Assembly (NCBI RefSeq): GCF_012952295.1
Contig: NZ_JABBCH010000014.1
Span: 47,199-111,198 of the forward strand
Reading direction: 5' to 3'
Length of the DNA: 64,000 bases
From: Crystallibacter degradans
Lineage (GTDB): Bacteria > Actinomycetota > Actinomycetes > Actinomycetales > Micrococcaceae
The notes below the pieces were generated by a model. That model saw nothing but the letters and a program-made list of their open reading frames with translations. It searched no databases and was not told the DNA's origin. Position numbers and translations under genes: made by a program. Shown piece by piece: positions 47,874-56,891 of this stretch. Each line of letters begins with the position of its first letter. The stretch's first letter is position 1.

Positions 47874-48641
47874 TCATGCCAACACCTTGGACAGGAAGGC
47901 CTGGGTACGGGCCTCCCTCGGGTCTTCGAGCACTTGCCGAGGATCGCCGCTTTCAACGAGGCAGCCATCAGCCATGAAGTGCACCACATCACCCACTTCT
48001 TTGGCGAAGCCCATTTCGTGGGTCACGACGATCATGGTCATTCCCGATGCGGCCAGCGAGACCATGACGTCCAGCACTTCCCCAACAAGCTCCGGATCCA
48101 AGGCGGACGTCGGCTCATCGAAAAGCATCACAGTAGGCTTGAGCGCGAGGGCCCGGGCAATCGCAACCCGCTGCTGCTGCCCGCCGGAGAGCTGGCCCGG
48201 ATAATGATTGCGTTTGTCCGCCAGGCCGACCCGTTCCAACAGGTCCATGCCCTCCTCGATGGCTGCTGCCCGGCGGCGCCGCTGGACCACGGTAGGGCCT
48301 TCAACGACGTTTTCCAAGGCGGTCCGGTGGGGGAAGAGATTGAACTGCTGGAAGACCATGCCAACGGAAGCGCGCTGGCGGGAGGTTTCATGCTCCTTTA
48401 GTTCGCGCAGTCGATTGCCGACCTGGCGGTAGCCTATGGGTTCACCCTGCACCCATAGCTGGCCACCGTCGATCTTTTCCAAATGGTTAATACAGCGCAG
48501 GAAGGTACTCTTACCCGAGCCGGAGGGACCGAGTAGGCACGCGACTTCACCCGCCTTCACGTCCATGCTGATGCCTTTGAGGACCTCGACGTGGCCAAAA
48601 GACTTGCGCACTTGCCTGGCACTGACGATCGGATCATTCAT
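47874..48641 (-). CDS. Polar amino-acid ABC transporter ATP-binding protein (GlnQ/HisP type)
   Basis: 255 residues. Walker [22 protein letters not shown]-loop [18 protein letters not shown], signature [20 protein letters not shown] and Walker [21 protein letters not shown] are complete. It powers uptake of an amino acid. Its start overlaps the permease stop by four bases. The three importer genes read binding protein, permease, ATPase. Confidence 0.93.
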   Translation of the reverse strand: MNDPIVSARQVRKSFGHVEVLKGISMDVKAGEVACLLGPSGSGKSTFLRCINHLEKIDGGQLWVQGEPIGYRQVGNRLRELKEHETSRQRASVGMVFQQFNLFPHRTALENVVEGPTVVQRRRRAAAIEEGMDLLERVGLADKRNHYPGQLSGGQQQRVAIARALALKPTVMLFDEPTSALDPELVGEVLDVMVSLAASGMTMIVVTHEMGFAKEVGDVVHFMADGCLVESGDPRQVLEDPREARTQAFLSKVLA

Positions 48642-49606
48642 TTCAGTCTCTCCAGTTCGACGGCGGGGACGGCGGCAGGCAATGTGGCGTGGCCGGATGA
48701 AACGTGCACGCCAGCCGGGCGGCTTGTAATCCGCCCTTCCCTGGCAGGACGGATGGGGGAGAACCCTCGTTCGAAGTGCCGCTCGACGAAATATTGGCCT
48801 ATGGACAACACCGCGGTGACGGCGAGGTACCAGATGGCAGCGACAATCAGCAACGGGATCGTCTCGAATGTCCGCGAGTAGATGATCGAAACCGACGTCA
48901 GCAGTTCCCCGTAACCGATGACAATGACCAGCGACGTGTATTTGAGCATGCCGATCGTCTCATTGCCGGTTGGCGGGATGATCACCCGCATCGCCTGAGG
49001 CAGGACCACACGCCGCATGTTTTGTGCCCGCGACATGCCGATGGCCTGGGCTGCCTCCGTCTGGCCCCTCGGAATGGACCTGATTCCAGAGCGAACAATC
49101 TCGCCCATGTAGGCGCCCTCATTCAGGCTCAAGCCCAGCAATGCTGCCGTAAACGGGGAGATTATGGCGTTGGTTTCAATCTCGAAAAAGCTTGGTCCGA
49201 ACGGTATGCCGAATGCGATCGTGGGAACGAGCGCAGCCATAAAGAACCAGAAGAGCAGCTGCACCATCAGCGGCGTGCCCCGGAAGAACCAGGAATAGGC
49301 CCACGCTGAGTAGGACAGGATGGGATTGCTGGACATTCTGCAGACGGCTACGAGGATGCCAAGCAGCACACCGATGGCCATAGCTATGCCTGTCAACATC
49401 AGAGTCCTGCCCAAGCCGGTCAATACCTGCGGTGCAAAGAGGTACTGACCAACGACGTTCCACTGGAAGCGCTCGTTTGTGAAGGCCGCATAGACCATCA
49501 GAACGACGGCGACCAGGACCACCCCGGCAGCTACCCACCGTCCCGTGTATCTTGCCGGCAGAATTGGCAGGTCATCGGCGCGGTCGACGTCTACGAGCCG
49601 GTTCAT
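48638..49606 (-). CDS. Polar amino-acid ABC transporter permease
   Basis: 322 residues with a HisM/GlnP-type membrane domain. The EAA loop is [20 protein letters not shown], and [14 protein letters not shown] is the family motif after helix 2. N- and C-terminal extensions of 25-40 residues surround about five helices. A single permease gene suggests a homodimer. Overlaps both neighbours by four bases. Confidence 0.92.
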   Translation of the reverse strand: MNRLVDVDRADDLPILPARYTGRWVAAGVVLVAVVLMVYAAFTNERFQWNVVGQYLFAPQVLTGLGRTLMLTGIAMAIGVLLGILVAVCRMSSNPILSYSAWAYSWFFRGTPLMVQLLFWFFMAALVPTIAFGIPFGPSFFEIETNAIISPFTAALLGLSLNEGAYMGEIVRSGIRSIPRGQTEAAQAIGMSRAQNMRRVVLPQAMRVIIPPTGNETIGMLKYTSLVIVIGYGELLTSVSIIYSRTFETIPLLIVAAIWYLAVTAVLSIGQYFVERHFERGFSPIRPAREGRITSRPAGVHVSSGHATLPAAVPAVELERLK

Positions 49607-50520
49607 TCGGTGACTCCGTTGATCGGGAAATCGTCTACGCTATGGTCAGCCATGTCGTAGTCAGCCAGGATCCGGTCATAGGCCCCGTTCGCTTTGATTT
49701 CGCCCATGGCCAGCTGCACGGCCTCCGTCAACTGGTCGCTTTCCTTGGGGAAGACGATGCCGAAAGCGAGGTCCTGGTAGCGCGGACCCTGAACAAGCTG
49801 GCCCTTGGAACCGGCTGCAATGACGGATCCTGACGTCGAATCGACCAAGAAAGCATCGGTCCTCGCACTTTGCAGTGCGAGGACCGCCTGGTTCTGGCCA
49901 GCGAACACCGTTACCTTCAGCGGATCCTTGCCTGCGGCTTCGCATTCGGCCGACTGCTCGGCGGCGTCGGCGTCCTCCGTAGTGCCCTTCACAATTCCGA
50001 CAGCCTTGCCGCATAGGTCATCCAAGGTTTTGATCGATTCCGCGTTGGCCGTACCAGTCATGATTCCTCCACCAGCCGAAAAATAGTCGACGAAGTCAAC
50101 CTGCTTCTGCCGTTCCACGGTGTCTGACATAGCCGACATCGCCATGTCGTAGCGACCGGAGTCCAATCCAGGAATGATGGCGTCGAAGGCAATGTTGTTG
50201 AACTCCAGGGTCACTCCGAGCTGATTCTCCAATTCGTCTGCGATGTCCCGGTCAATGCCGACGATCGTGGTCCCGTCGGTGTCGAAGGATTCGAATGGCG
50301 GATACTCCACGTTGCTGGCGACGTTGATCGTGCCGGCTTCCTGGACGGACTGAGGCAGCTCTGAGAACAAGGGCGCCTTCGCCCCGGCCGCCGCTGAGCC
50401 ACTGGTTTCGGATTCTGCCTTAGCATCGGCTGAACCCGAGCAACCCGCCAGTGCGAGGGAAGCAGCCAACCCGAAGGCGGCAACGTTAAAAGTACGTTTA
50501 AAAACAGCTGATGAGATCAT
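49603..50520 (-). CDS. Family 3 amino-acid-binding lipoprotein
   Basis: 305 residues. Signal and lipobox: FGLAASLALAGCSGSADAKA. Mature protein has SBP_bac_3 features: INVASNVEYPPFESFDTDGT, GIDRDIADELENQLGVTLEF and RYDMAMSAMSDTVERQKQVD. It captures the amino acid for the overlapping permease. Promoter elements lie in the AT-rich gap upstream. Ligand specificity is not visible. Confidence 0.92.
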   Translation of the reverse strand: MISSAVFKRTFNVAAFGLAASLALAGCSGSADAKAESETSGSAAAGAKAPLFSELPQSVQEAGTINVASNVEYPPFESFDTDGTTIVGIDRDIADELENQLGVTLEFNNIAFDAIIPGLDSGRYDMAMSAMSDTVERQKQVDFVDYFSAGGGIMTGTANAESIKTLDDLCGKAVGIVKGTTEDADAAEQSAECEAAGKDPLKVTVFAGQNQAVLALQSARTDAFLVDSTSGSVIAAGSKGQLVQGPRYQDLAFGIVFPKESDQLTEAVQLAMGEIKANGAYDRILADYDMADHSVDDFPINGVTE

Positions 50521-50874
50521 TTCTTTTGCTCCTAGCTATGTTTAAAAACCTGACAATAAAGCTATATCGTGTGCCCGTTTGAAAAGTCTTCTTCAAACGA
50601 GGTGAGAACAGCCTAGAAAGTAAATGAGGATTTCACAAGGAAAGGACATATCTGATTAGCCAACTAATTCTGCGACGCATTTCGCGCGATTTTCGGGCGC
50701 TAAGAAGCACTAGCGGGTGAGGATCTCTCCGCTAAATCACAAGTGCGACCACTATTCTTTGGCGACGATGCCGCGGAATGGGGGCCTACGAAAGGCTCAT
50801 ATCTTTTTCCTGATACGCCTCAATCTGAATTTGGGGCGGCCTGCAATTCCTTCTCTGGGGTATTTCTCGGAAAA
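50521..50874. other. 354-bp AT-rich gap with an inverted repeat before the importer operon
   Basis: I see no supported gene. An inverted repeat, arms CGTTTGAA (50576-50583) and TTCAAACG (50592-50599), lies 56-79 bp before the binding-protein start. AT-rich -10-like sequence (TATAGC, TTTATT) follows on the minus strand. The region is much poorer in G+C than the flanking genes. It probably carries the operon promoter and an operator. Confidence 0.5.
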
Positions 50875-52572
50875 TTATCGGAGCGAATTTCGCTCATAGG
50901 TCCCGGCGACGGCAGCATTGGCGGTATCGACGACGGCTCCGCTGTGCACTAGCTCCACAGCCTTTCGGACGCGCGGATACATCACCACATCGCGGCGCAG
51001 GTGATCAATCCTCCGCCCATCGGCGGATGCAGTGTTGCGGAGGAGGTCGACGGTTGCGGCACTGGCAGGCCCCGGGGTCCCGGCGGTTTCGGGCAGACCC
51101 AGCCGCAGTTCGATGGCTTGGGCCGCCATTAGCAGTTCGATGCCGACTACGATCTCGATGTTGGCAACTATTTGCCGGGCATGTCGGCCGGCGTTATTTG
51201 CCATGGAGACGTGGTCCTCCTGGTTGGCACACGTTGGGATGGAGTCCACGCTGTCCGGATGGGAGAGGGTTTTCGAATCCGAAACCAGTGCCGCAGCCAG
51301 ATACTGAGGGAGCATGTAGCCGCAGTCCATGCCGACCTGTTCGCTGGCCACGAGCATGTCAGGTAAGCCGCGGTTTAGGGTGCCGTCGTCCAAGCGGAAT
51401 AAGCGGCGTTCCGTGATGTTGCCAATCTCCGTAACAACGATCGAAATGAAGTCCGCTGCGAAGGCGACGTACTCGGCGTGGAAGTTTCCGCCGGATACGG
51501 CCTTGAGCTTGCGGGTGTCCGGGAGCGTAGGGAAGATCAGCGGGTTGTCGGTTGCCGCGTTAATTTCGTTGTTGATAATGCCGGCGGCAAAGTCCAGCGT
51601 TTCCTTGATGGGGCCGAACACCTGCGGTATGCAACGCAGGGAATACGCGTCCTGCGGCGGCTGGCGGACGGGGTCCGTGGAAGCGTTGCCGTCGACCAGC
51701 GTGCTGCCCGCCAGAAGTTCGCGCAGTCGGGCCGCCACTGCGATCTGCCCTCTCTGGCCACGGGCCTCGTGCAGTTCGGCGATGAATGCATCGCCGAATC
51801 CCATGAGTGACTCGATGGTCATGGCTGCGGTGACTTGTGCCGTCTCTAATAGGTTCTGTGCATCGAAGAGCGCCAGCGCAGCTTGCGCACAGGAAAAGGA
51901 GGTTCCGTTAAGCAGCGCGAGACCATCCTTCGCGCCCAGCGGCAGTCGGTCCAAGCCAGCGCTGGCCATGGCTGCTATTCCACTGATGATCTTGCCGTCG
52001 AGGAACGCTTCGCCGGAATCCAGTTCTTCGTCATCTCCTGTGTGCGAACGGGTCATCACGATGGCGATGTGGGCCAGTGGGATCAGGTCGCCTGAGGCTC
52101 CGAGGGACCCGTATTCGGGGATGGCGGGGTAGACGCCGTGGTTGAGCATGTCGACCAGCAGCGTGACAATGTCGCCGCGGACACCTGAGTAGCCTTGAGT
52201 CAGGCTGACGATGCGGATGAACATGGTTGCGCGCACAACTTCTTCATCGACGTAGCGGCCAACGCCGGCGGCGTTGGAAAGTACCAGCCGCCGTGACAGT
52301 TCGGCCGCGTCCGAGGGGTCGGCGAAGGCCTGGCGGCCTGCCAGCGACCCGAAGCCGGTGTTGATGCTATAGATCGGCGGCGTATCAGTGTCCGCCTGCA
52401 TTCCGTCGACTACTCCGTCCAGCCACTGCTGGCTCGGTTTCATGCGTTCAAGGACGGCAGGGTCGAGGGCGACCGGGCGGCGGTGCCGGGCTACCTGGAT
52501 CAGGTCCTCCAACGAGGCCGGATCCATGCCGATGAGGACGGTCTGAGTCTCAGCCAGCGTAACTGTGTTCAT
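50875..52572 (-). CDS. hutH: Aromatic amino acid ammonia-lyase, HAL-like with altered selectivity residue
   Basis: 565 residues; slightly longer than histidine ammonia-lyase (about 510). The MIO-forming Ala159-Ser160-Gly161 is in GSLGASGDLIPLAHI, catalytic Tyr68 in IYSINTGFGSLAG, and the Glu motif NQEDHVSM of HAL is kept. The position of HAL His83 (LVLSH) reads LVLSN here (Asn100). So it is closer to HAL than PAL, but its substrate may not be plain histidine. Deamination gives an acrylate such as urocanate. No hutU/hutI/hutG are near. It overlaps the IclR gene by 23 bp. Confidence 0.85.
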   Translation of the reverse strand: MNTVTLAETQTVLIGMDPASLEDLIQVARHRRPVALDPAVLERMKPSQQWLDGVVDGMQADTDTPPIYSINTGFGSLAGRQAFADPSDAAELSRRLVLSNAAGVGRYVDEEVVRATMFIRIVSLTQGYSGVRGDIVTLLVDMLNHGVYPAIPEYGSLGASGDLIPLAHIAIVMTRSHTGDDEELDSGEAFLDGKIISGIAAMASAGLDRLPLGAKDGLALLNGTSFSCAQAALALFDAQNLLETAQVTAAMTIESLMGFGDAFIAELHEARGQRGQIAVAARLRELLAGSTLVDGNASTDPVRQPPQDAYSLRCIPQVFGPIKETLDFAAGIINNEINAATDNPLIFPTLPDTRKLKAVSGGNFHAEYVAFAADFISIVVTEIGNITERRLFRLDDGTLNRGLPDMLVASEQVGMDCGYMLPQYLAAALVSDSKTLSHPDSVDSIPTCANQEDHVSMANNAGRHARQIVANIEIVVGIELLMAAQAIELRLGLPETAGTPGPASAATVDLLRNTASADGRRIDHLRRDVVMYPRVRKAVELVHSGAVVDTANAAVAGTYERNSLR

Positions 52573-53338
52573 TCAGTATCTCCCTACTTGATTGGAAACT
52601 CGTGGCGGATTCCAGCGACGAAGTTAGGCACAGAGCCGCCTCCTCCATGGCGTTGAAGGCAGAATTTATCCAGGACTTGGAACCGCACCTGGTCTCCGGG
52701 CCTGCGATATTCAATGAGCAGACTATTTCGCCGCGGCAGAAAACAGGCACGGCAAGGGATATCGACCCAACATCCAGTTCGCCCCGCGAAATCAGCCGGC
52801 CGGCTGAACGTATCTGGGGCAGGCTGGCCTGGATCTGTTGAGCCGTGAGGGTGTTGTCGGTAAAGCGGGGCAGGTCGCGCTCGAGTACCTGCCGGACGAC
52901 ATCGGCCGGAGCCCATGCAAGCAGGATGCGCTGGCCGGCACCGGCATGCAGAGGGAGCAGTTCGTTGACGGCAAAGCTGTATTTCAGCGATTTGTCCGGT
53001 TCCGCACGGCGCAGGCACATACCTTGGGTCCCGACCCGAATTACCATGACGGCGGTTTCTCCTACCTCATCAACAATGCTCTTCAGGACTGCGGTGCCGA
53101 TATCCGCCAGGAGCGATTGTGAATGGTTACGGCCGCTCATTTCCAGCAGGGCACGGCCCGGCCGGTAGCGGCCGTCGTCTTCTTGAACGAAGCCATGCTC
53201 TTTAAGGGTCTTGAAATATCTGTATGTCGTGCTTTGCGGGATGCCGAGACGGGTCGCGACGACATCAACTGTTGCGTCCCCACAGGTCGCAATTTCAGCA
53301 AGAATCTTAAGACCACGTTCAAACGATGACACTTTCAA
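52550..53338 (-). CDS. IclR family regulator of the catabolic island
   Basis: 262 residues. Winged helix: DATVDVVATRLGIPQSTTYR and YFKTLKEHGFVQEDDGRYRP. Effector domain: LPLHAGAGQRILLAWAPADV with the variant GELDVGSISLAVPVFCRGEI. It overlaps the lyase gene and is divergent from the P450, with a perfect palindrome between the genes. It is the obvious regulator of lyase, P450 and importer, probably responding to the amino acid or a product. Confidence 0.87.
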   Translation of the reverse strand: MKVSSFERGLKILAEIATCGDATVDVVATRLGIPQSTTYRYFKTLKEHGFVQEDDGRYRPGRALLEMSGRNHSQSLLADIGTAVLKSIVDEVGETAVMVIRVGTQGMCLRRAEPDKSLKYSFAVNELLPLHAGAGQRILLAWAPADVVRQVLERDLPRFTDNTLTAQQIQASLPQIRSAGRLISRGELDVGSISLAVPVFCRGEIVCSLNIAGPETRCGSKSWINSAFNAMEEAALCLTSSLESATSFQSSREILNEHSYAG

Positions 53339-53409
53339 CCTCCAGACTTATCCCGTGTGAGCTACGCGACACTGCGATGCTCCACCAAATCTCGATTCAC
53401 GACAACTCG

Positions 53410-53430
53410 CATTCTCGCATTGCGAGAATG
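53410..53430. promoter_or_regulatory. Perfect 21-bp palindrome between IclR and P450 genes
   Basis: Arms CATTCTCGCA and TGCGAGAATG around a single T. It is 73 bp from the P450 start and 72 bp from the IclR start, nearly midway. Symmetry and position suit an IclR-family operator serving both divergent promoters. Confidence 0.65.
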
Positions 53431-53502
53431 GAATTTAGTCGTGTGAGTCCGCGCCGTTACGTTGTTTGGAGTCCAGCTCCCCCATCGACTTGTGAGGCAC
53501 CA

Positions 53503-54711
53503 ATGGCACTCGATTTGTCCACAGCAACTGCCCCTGTCTTCACGGAAGACCCTTATTCTGACGACAATTTGAGAGATCCCTACCCGCTTTTTGCTCGGAT
53601 GCGCGACGCGGGCCCGGCGGTATGGCTGGAGCGATACGGAGTGCCCGCCTTCACGCGCTTTGATGTATGTAAGGAAATTCTCGAGGACTACTCCACGTTC
53701 ATATCCAGTGCCGGGGCCGGTCCCAAGAATCTGCATCACGAGAAATCTTGGCGTGCCCAAGGGATCATGGAGTCCGACCCGCCGATTCACACGACCATGC
53801 GCCAGGCCATGGGAAGTGTCATCTCGCCGCGCGGCATGCGTGCGCTGCGAAACCAGTTTCAGCAGTTCGCAGACGAACTTGTCGATCGCATTCTCGATAT
53901 GCGGGAATTCGACGCTGCGAAAGACTTCGCTGAAGTATTCCCGCTGCGGGTGTTCGGCGACGCCGTAGGCATTCCCCGCGAGGGCCGGGCCGAGAATCTC
54001 CTGGCCTTGGGTGCAATGAACTTCAGCACTTTCGGCCCCGACGATGAGCGGGCGAAGGAATACTTCCGCATGGGCCAGGGCACCAACGACTGGGCGATGG
54101 CGAATTGTGCGCGCGAGAAACTGGCAGAGGGTAGCCTGGGCCAGCAAATCTGGGACTGTGCGGACAAAGGAGAGATCAGTTCCGATCAGGCTGCCCTGCT
54201 TGTACGGGCCATGTTGTCTGCAGGCCTGGACACGACCATCTTCTCGATAGGTAACGTCATGCGGTTGCTCTCCGTACACCCCGGCGAGTGGTCAAAGGTG
54301 CATGTGAACCCCAGGCTGACCAAGTTCGCCATAGATGAATCGTTTCGGCTGGAATCGCCGTTCCAGTCCTTCTACCGCACCACGAGCCGTGATGTTGATT
54401 TCCACGGGATGCAGATCCCGGCTGACTCGAAGCTGGCAGTTTTTGTCGGTGCGGCCAACCGAGATCCGCGGCACTGGGGCGAGGATGCCGACAGGTATGA
54501 CATCGAACGCCAGGCCGGTGGGCATCTGGGGTTCGGCATGGGCATCCACCAGTGCGTCGGACAACCGATGTCCAGGCTGGAAATGGACGTGCTGCTGACC
54601 ACGCTCGCCGCGCGGGTCAAAGCCATAGAATCTGCGGGTGACGCAGTGCCCTACCTGCACAACACACTCCGGGGCTGGGAGTCCATCCCCATTAAGATCG
54701 TGCCGGCATAA
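53503..54711 (+). CDS. Cytochrome P450, similar in style to CYP199 aromatic-acid enzymes
   Basis: 402 residues from MALDLSTATAPVFTEDPYSD, with GAGG upstream; an open frame of 59 further codons crosses the operator and is rejected. I-helix AGLDTT, ExxR in DESFRLES, heme loop FGMGIHQCVGQ with the Cys ligand. The opening (DPYPLFARMRDAGPAVWLER), the SSAGAGPKNLHHEKSW segment and DPPIHTTMR resemble CYP199A-type oxidases of methoxy- or alkyl-benzoates. Hydroxylation or O/N-demethylation of an aromatic acid is the family expectation. No dedicated ferredoxin is adjacent. Confidence 0.88.
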   Translation: MALDLSTATAPVFTEDPYSDDNLRDPYPLFARMRDAGPAVWLERYGVPAFTRFDVCKEILEDYSTFISSAGAGPKNLHHEKSWRAQGIMESDPPIHTTMRQAMGSVISPRGMRALRNQFQQFADELVDRILDMREFDAAKDFAEVFPLRVFGDAVGIPREGRAENLLALGAMNFSTFGPDDERAKEYFRMGQGTNDWAMANCAREKLAEGSLGQQIWDCADKGEISSDQAALLVRAMLSAGLDTTIFSIGNVMRLLSVHPGEWSKVHVNPRLTKFAIDESFRLESPFQSFYRTTSRDVDFHGMQIPADSKLAVFVGAANRDPRHWGEDADRYDIERQAGGHLGFGMGIHQCVGQPMSRLEMDVLLTTLAARVKAIESAGDAVPYLHNTLRGWESIPIKIVPA

Positions 54712-54720
54712 CAGGCGGGA

Positions 54721-55137
54721 TTAGCGGGCCTTCCGTGTCTCCTTGTCGTTGGCCTTCTGTATGGCGTCGACCAATTCGGACTTGTTCATGTTGGAGCGTC
54801 CCGGGACATCGAGCTTCTTGGCCAGGTCGTACAGATGCTCCTTGGATGCGTTGGCATCCACGCCACCGGCAGTCTTTCGGGAAGTGTCCTTGCCGCCTTT
54901 GGCCTGCTTGTCCGAGGGGCCGGCCTTTTCCTTGGGTTCCCAATGGTCGCCGACCTTTTCATGGGTGTGCTTTAGGGCACTGTAGGCCACCCGATGTGCG
55001 CGCTCCTCGTCGCCGTAGCTCTCGGCCGCCGAATCATGCGCCTCGGCAAAGGTTTCCTGGGCCTTCTTGCCGGAACGCTTGAGAGTGCTGGGCAGTTCGC
55101 TCTTCTTCGGCTTCCCGCTCTTGTCTGTCTTGGGCAT
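54721..55137 (-). CDS. ChaB-like protein with C-terminal Rho-N/SAP-like domain
   Basis: 138 residues from MPKTDKSGKPKKSELPSTLK; AAGGAGG precedes the ATG. ChaB domain: SGKKAQETFAEAHDSAAESY and AHRVAYSALKHTHEKVGDHW. After a Lys/Gly-rich linker, SKEHLYDLAKKLDVPGRSNM and NKSELVDAIQKAN form a Rho-N-like nucleic-acid-binding unit. Small, basic and cytosolic; the combination occurs in actinobacterial stress-linked proteins. It ends ten bases from the convergent P450 stop. Confidence 0.8.
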   Translation of the reverse strand: MPKTDKSGKPKKSELPSTLKRSGKKAQETFAEAHDSAAESYGDEERAHRVAYSALKHTHEKVGDHWEPKEKAGPSDKQAKGGKDTSRKTAGGVDANASKEHLYDLAKKLDVPGRSNMNKSELVDAIQKANDKETRKAR

Positions 55138-55427
55138 CAGGATCACCCTCCTTGAATTGTTGGTAGATCCAATTTCCAACGTGGCACAGTTCAGTGCTTC
55201 TGCCAAGGGGGTGTGGCTTCGCCTGATACCAAGCCGCCGGACATGGCCCTAGCTTTGTGACCTGCGAGGACATTCCGTTTTGTAATCAAGGTCACTATGA
55301 CGTAAATTACAATGCACTATTCCAACTTCCGGCTGAACCGCCTATGGTTCGATAAAGCAATCAAACAGGATCGGCGAGGGGAAACGTCCTTTCTGTTTGT
55401 ACAAAGACGCATATAGGGGAGAAATAC
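55138..55427. other. 290-bp gap without recognised gene
   Basis: It holds the divergent promoters of the ChaB-like and small unknown genes. An AT-rich stretch with TATAGG lies shortly before the rightward start. I see no RNA gene or strong repeat. Confidence 0.4.
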
Positions 55428-55700
55428 ATGAACGAGCGACTGGCGGAAGCTATCGCCATCTTGGGCGACATCGAGGCCGACGACGCGAGCAACGATGCCC
55501 GCGGACGTCGGGCTCATGCGCGTGTCATCGCCATGATCGAATTCGCCGACGAAGTCTCAGGCATGCGGCGCGAGCAGCGGATCGCTAATCTGCTGACGCT
55601 GGCCCAAATGGATAAGAAGGATTCAAAGTCCGCACTCGAAGAGGCGCGCCGACTGCTTGAACTCGATACGGAGTCCCGGGTTCTCAAGACCGCAGCCTGA
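55428..55700 (+). CDS. Small hypothetical helical protein
   Basis: 90 residues; GGGGAG lies before the ATG. It is almost wholly alpha-helical and acidic (EAIAILGDIEADDASNDARG, then IANLLTLAQMDKKDSKSALE). No signal or membrane segment. I do not recognise a family. A clean hairpin terminator right after the stop supports it being a real one-gene unit. Confidence 0.6.
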   Translation: MNERLAEAIAILGDIEADDASNDARGRRAHARVIAMIEFADEVSGMRREQRIANLLTLAQMDKKDSKSALEEARRLLELDTESRVLKTAA

Positions 55701-55703
55701 CCC

Positions 55704-55725
55704 CGGGGCAGAAGAAACTGCCCCG
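55704..55725 (+). terminator. Perfect 8-bp hairpin terminator
   Basis: Arms CGGGGCAG and CTGCCCCG around AAGAAA, starting four bases after the stop codon of the small unknown gene. No U tract follows. Confidence 0.65.
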
Positions 55726-55784
55726 TGAACACCTGATCGATTGAGCGTAGTCTGGAAAGAAGACTTGCAACGTCGGAGGTTGTC

Positions 55785-56891
55785 ATGACACCTGTATGGA
55801 AGCGCTGGCTCCCTGCCGCCGTCGTTCCTGCGGTCATAGCGGGCGGCGCCGTGCTGGGCGCCGTCCAGGCAGGCGCGGCGACGGATCTCCCGGATAAGAC
55901 GCCGCAGGAAGTCCTGGAAATGGTAGCGGACAGTTCCGTCCGTTCGCTGTCCGGAACTGTAGAGCAGACATCCGAGCTGGGCCTGCCGCAGTTGCCCACA
56001 GACGGACCGTCCGCGGAGTCTGATGCTTCGTCCGGCGTTCCTTCCGGTGTAGCCTCCGCCCTTGAACTCCTCGGCGGATCCCACACTGCACGCGTTTATT
56101 TGGACGGCCATTCACAGGCACGGGTGCAGGTTATGGACCGGCTCGCCGAGCGGGATGTCATCCGCAACGGCCGGGACGTCTGGTTCTACAGCTCCAAGCA
56201 GAATGCCGCCACCCATCTGATCCTTCCGGAATACTCGGAGTCCGAGGGCCATCACAGCGACAAAGCCTGGACCCCCGAGAGCCTGAGCGAGCACTTCCTG
56301 TCCTCGGTCGAGCCCAGCACGGAAGTGACAGTGGGCTCGGACTCGGAGGTTGCCGGTCGTGCGGCTTATGAACTGGTGCTGACTCCTGATAGTTCGGAGA
56401 CGCTGGTCGGGTCCGTCTCGATTGCGGTGGATTCGGAAACAGGGTTGCCGCTCAGCGTGGACGTCCAAGCCCGCGGTCAGGACGCCCCGGCTTTCGAGGT
56501 TGGCTTCACGGAGCTGAGCCTTGAAGCGCCGTCGGACGATCTCTTCAACTTCACGCCGCCGCCCGGCGCCACCGTCACGGAGCGCGTCGTCGAGGACCAT
56601 CACGCAAAGCATGCCCAGGGTGACCATGGCGACCGCCACCAGGGCGATGGCAAGCACGATAAGGACTACACCAAGTACGGATCCGGGTGGGAAACGGTGA
56701 TCGGCCTGCCGGCAGATGAAGTGCCTGCGGAATTGATGGACTCGCCGCTCATCGCCGAAACCGCCCAAGAGGTCGACGGCGGCCGGTTGCTTTCCTCGGC
56801 GCTGGTGAACGTCCTCGTGACCGACGATGGCCGGGCGTTCGCCGGATCGGTGCCGTTGGAGCGGTTGCAGGCGGCAGCGGAGGGCCGGTGA
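55785..56891 (+). CDS. LolA-like/RseB-like exported protein
   Basis: 368 residues. N-terminal signal or anchor (AAVVPAVIAGGAVLGAVQAG), then the LolA fold: TPQEVLEMVADSSVRSLSGT, DVWFYSSKQNAATHLILPEY and TVGSDSEVAGRAAYELVLTP, ending in LNFTPPPGATVTE-like residues. A His/Asp-rich segment (DHHAKHAQGDHGDRHQGDGK) follows. Ribosome-binding GGAGG before ATG. Its stop overlaps the ABC ATPase start, so it belongs to the same operon; it may handle a lipid or the exported molecule. Confidence 0.8.
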   Translation: MTPVWKRWLPAAVVPAVIAGGAVLGAVQAGAATDLPDKTPQEVLEMVADSSVRSLSGTVEQTSELGLPQLPTDGPSAESDASSGVPSGVASALELLGGSHTARVYLDGHSQARVQVMDRLAERDVIRNGRDVWFYSSKQNAATHLILPEYSESEGHHSDKAWTPESLSEHFLSSVEPSTEVTVGSDSEVAGRAAYELVLTPDSSETLVGSVSIAVDSETGLPLSVDVQARGQDAPAFEVGFTELSLEAPSDDLFNFTPPPGATVTERVVEDHHAKHAQGDHGDRHQGDGKHDKDYTKYGSGWETVIGLPADEVPAELMDSPLIAETAQEVDGGRLLSSALVNVLVTDDGRAFAGSVPLERLQAAAEGR

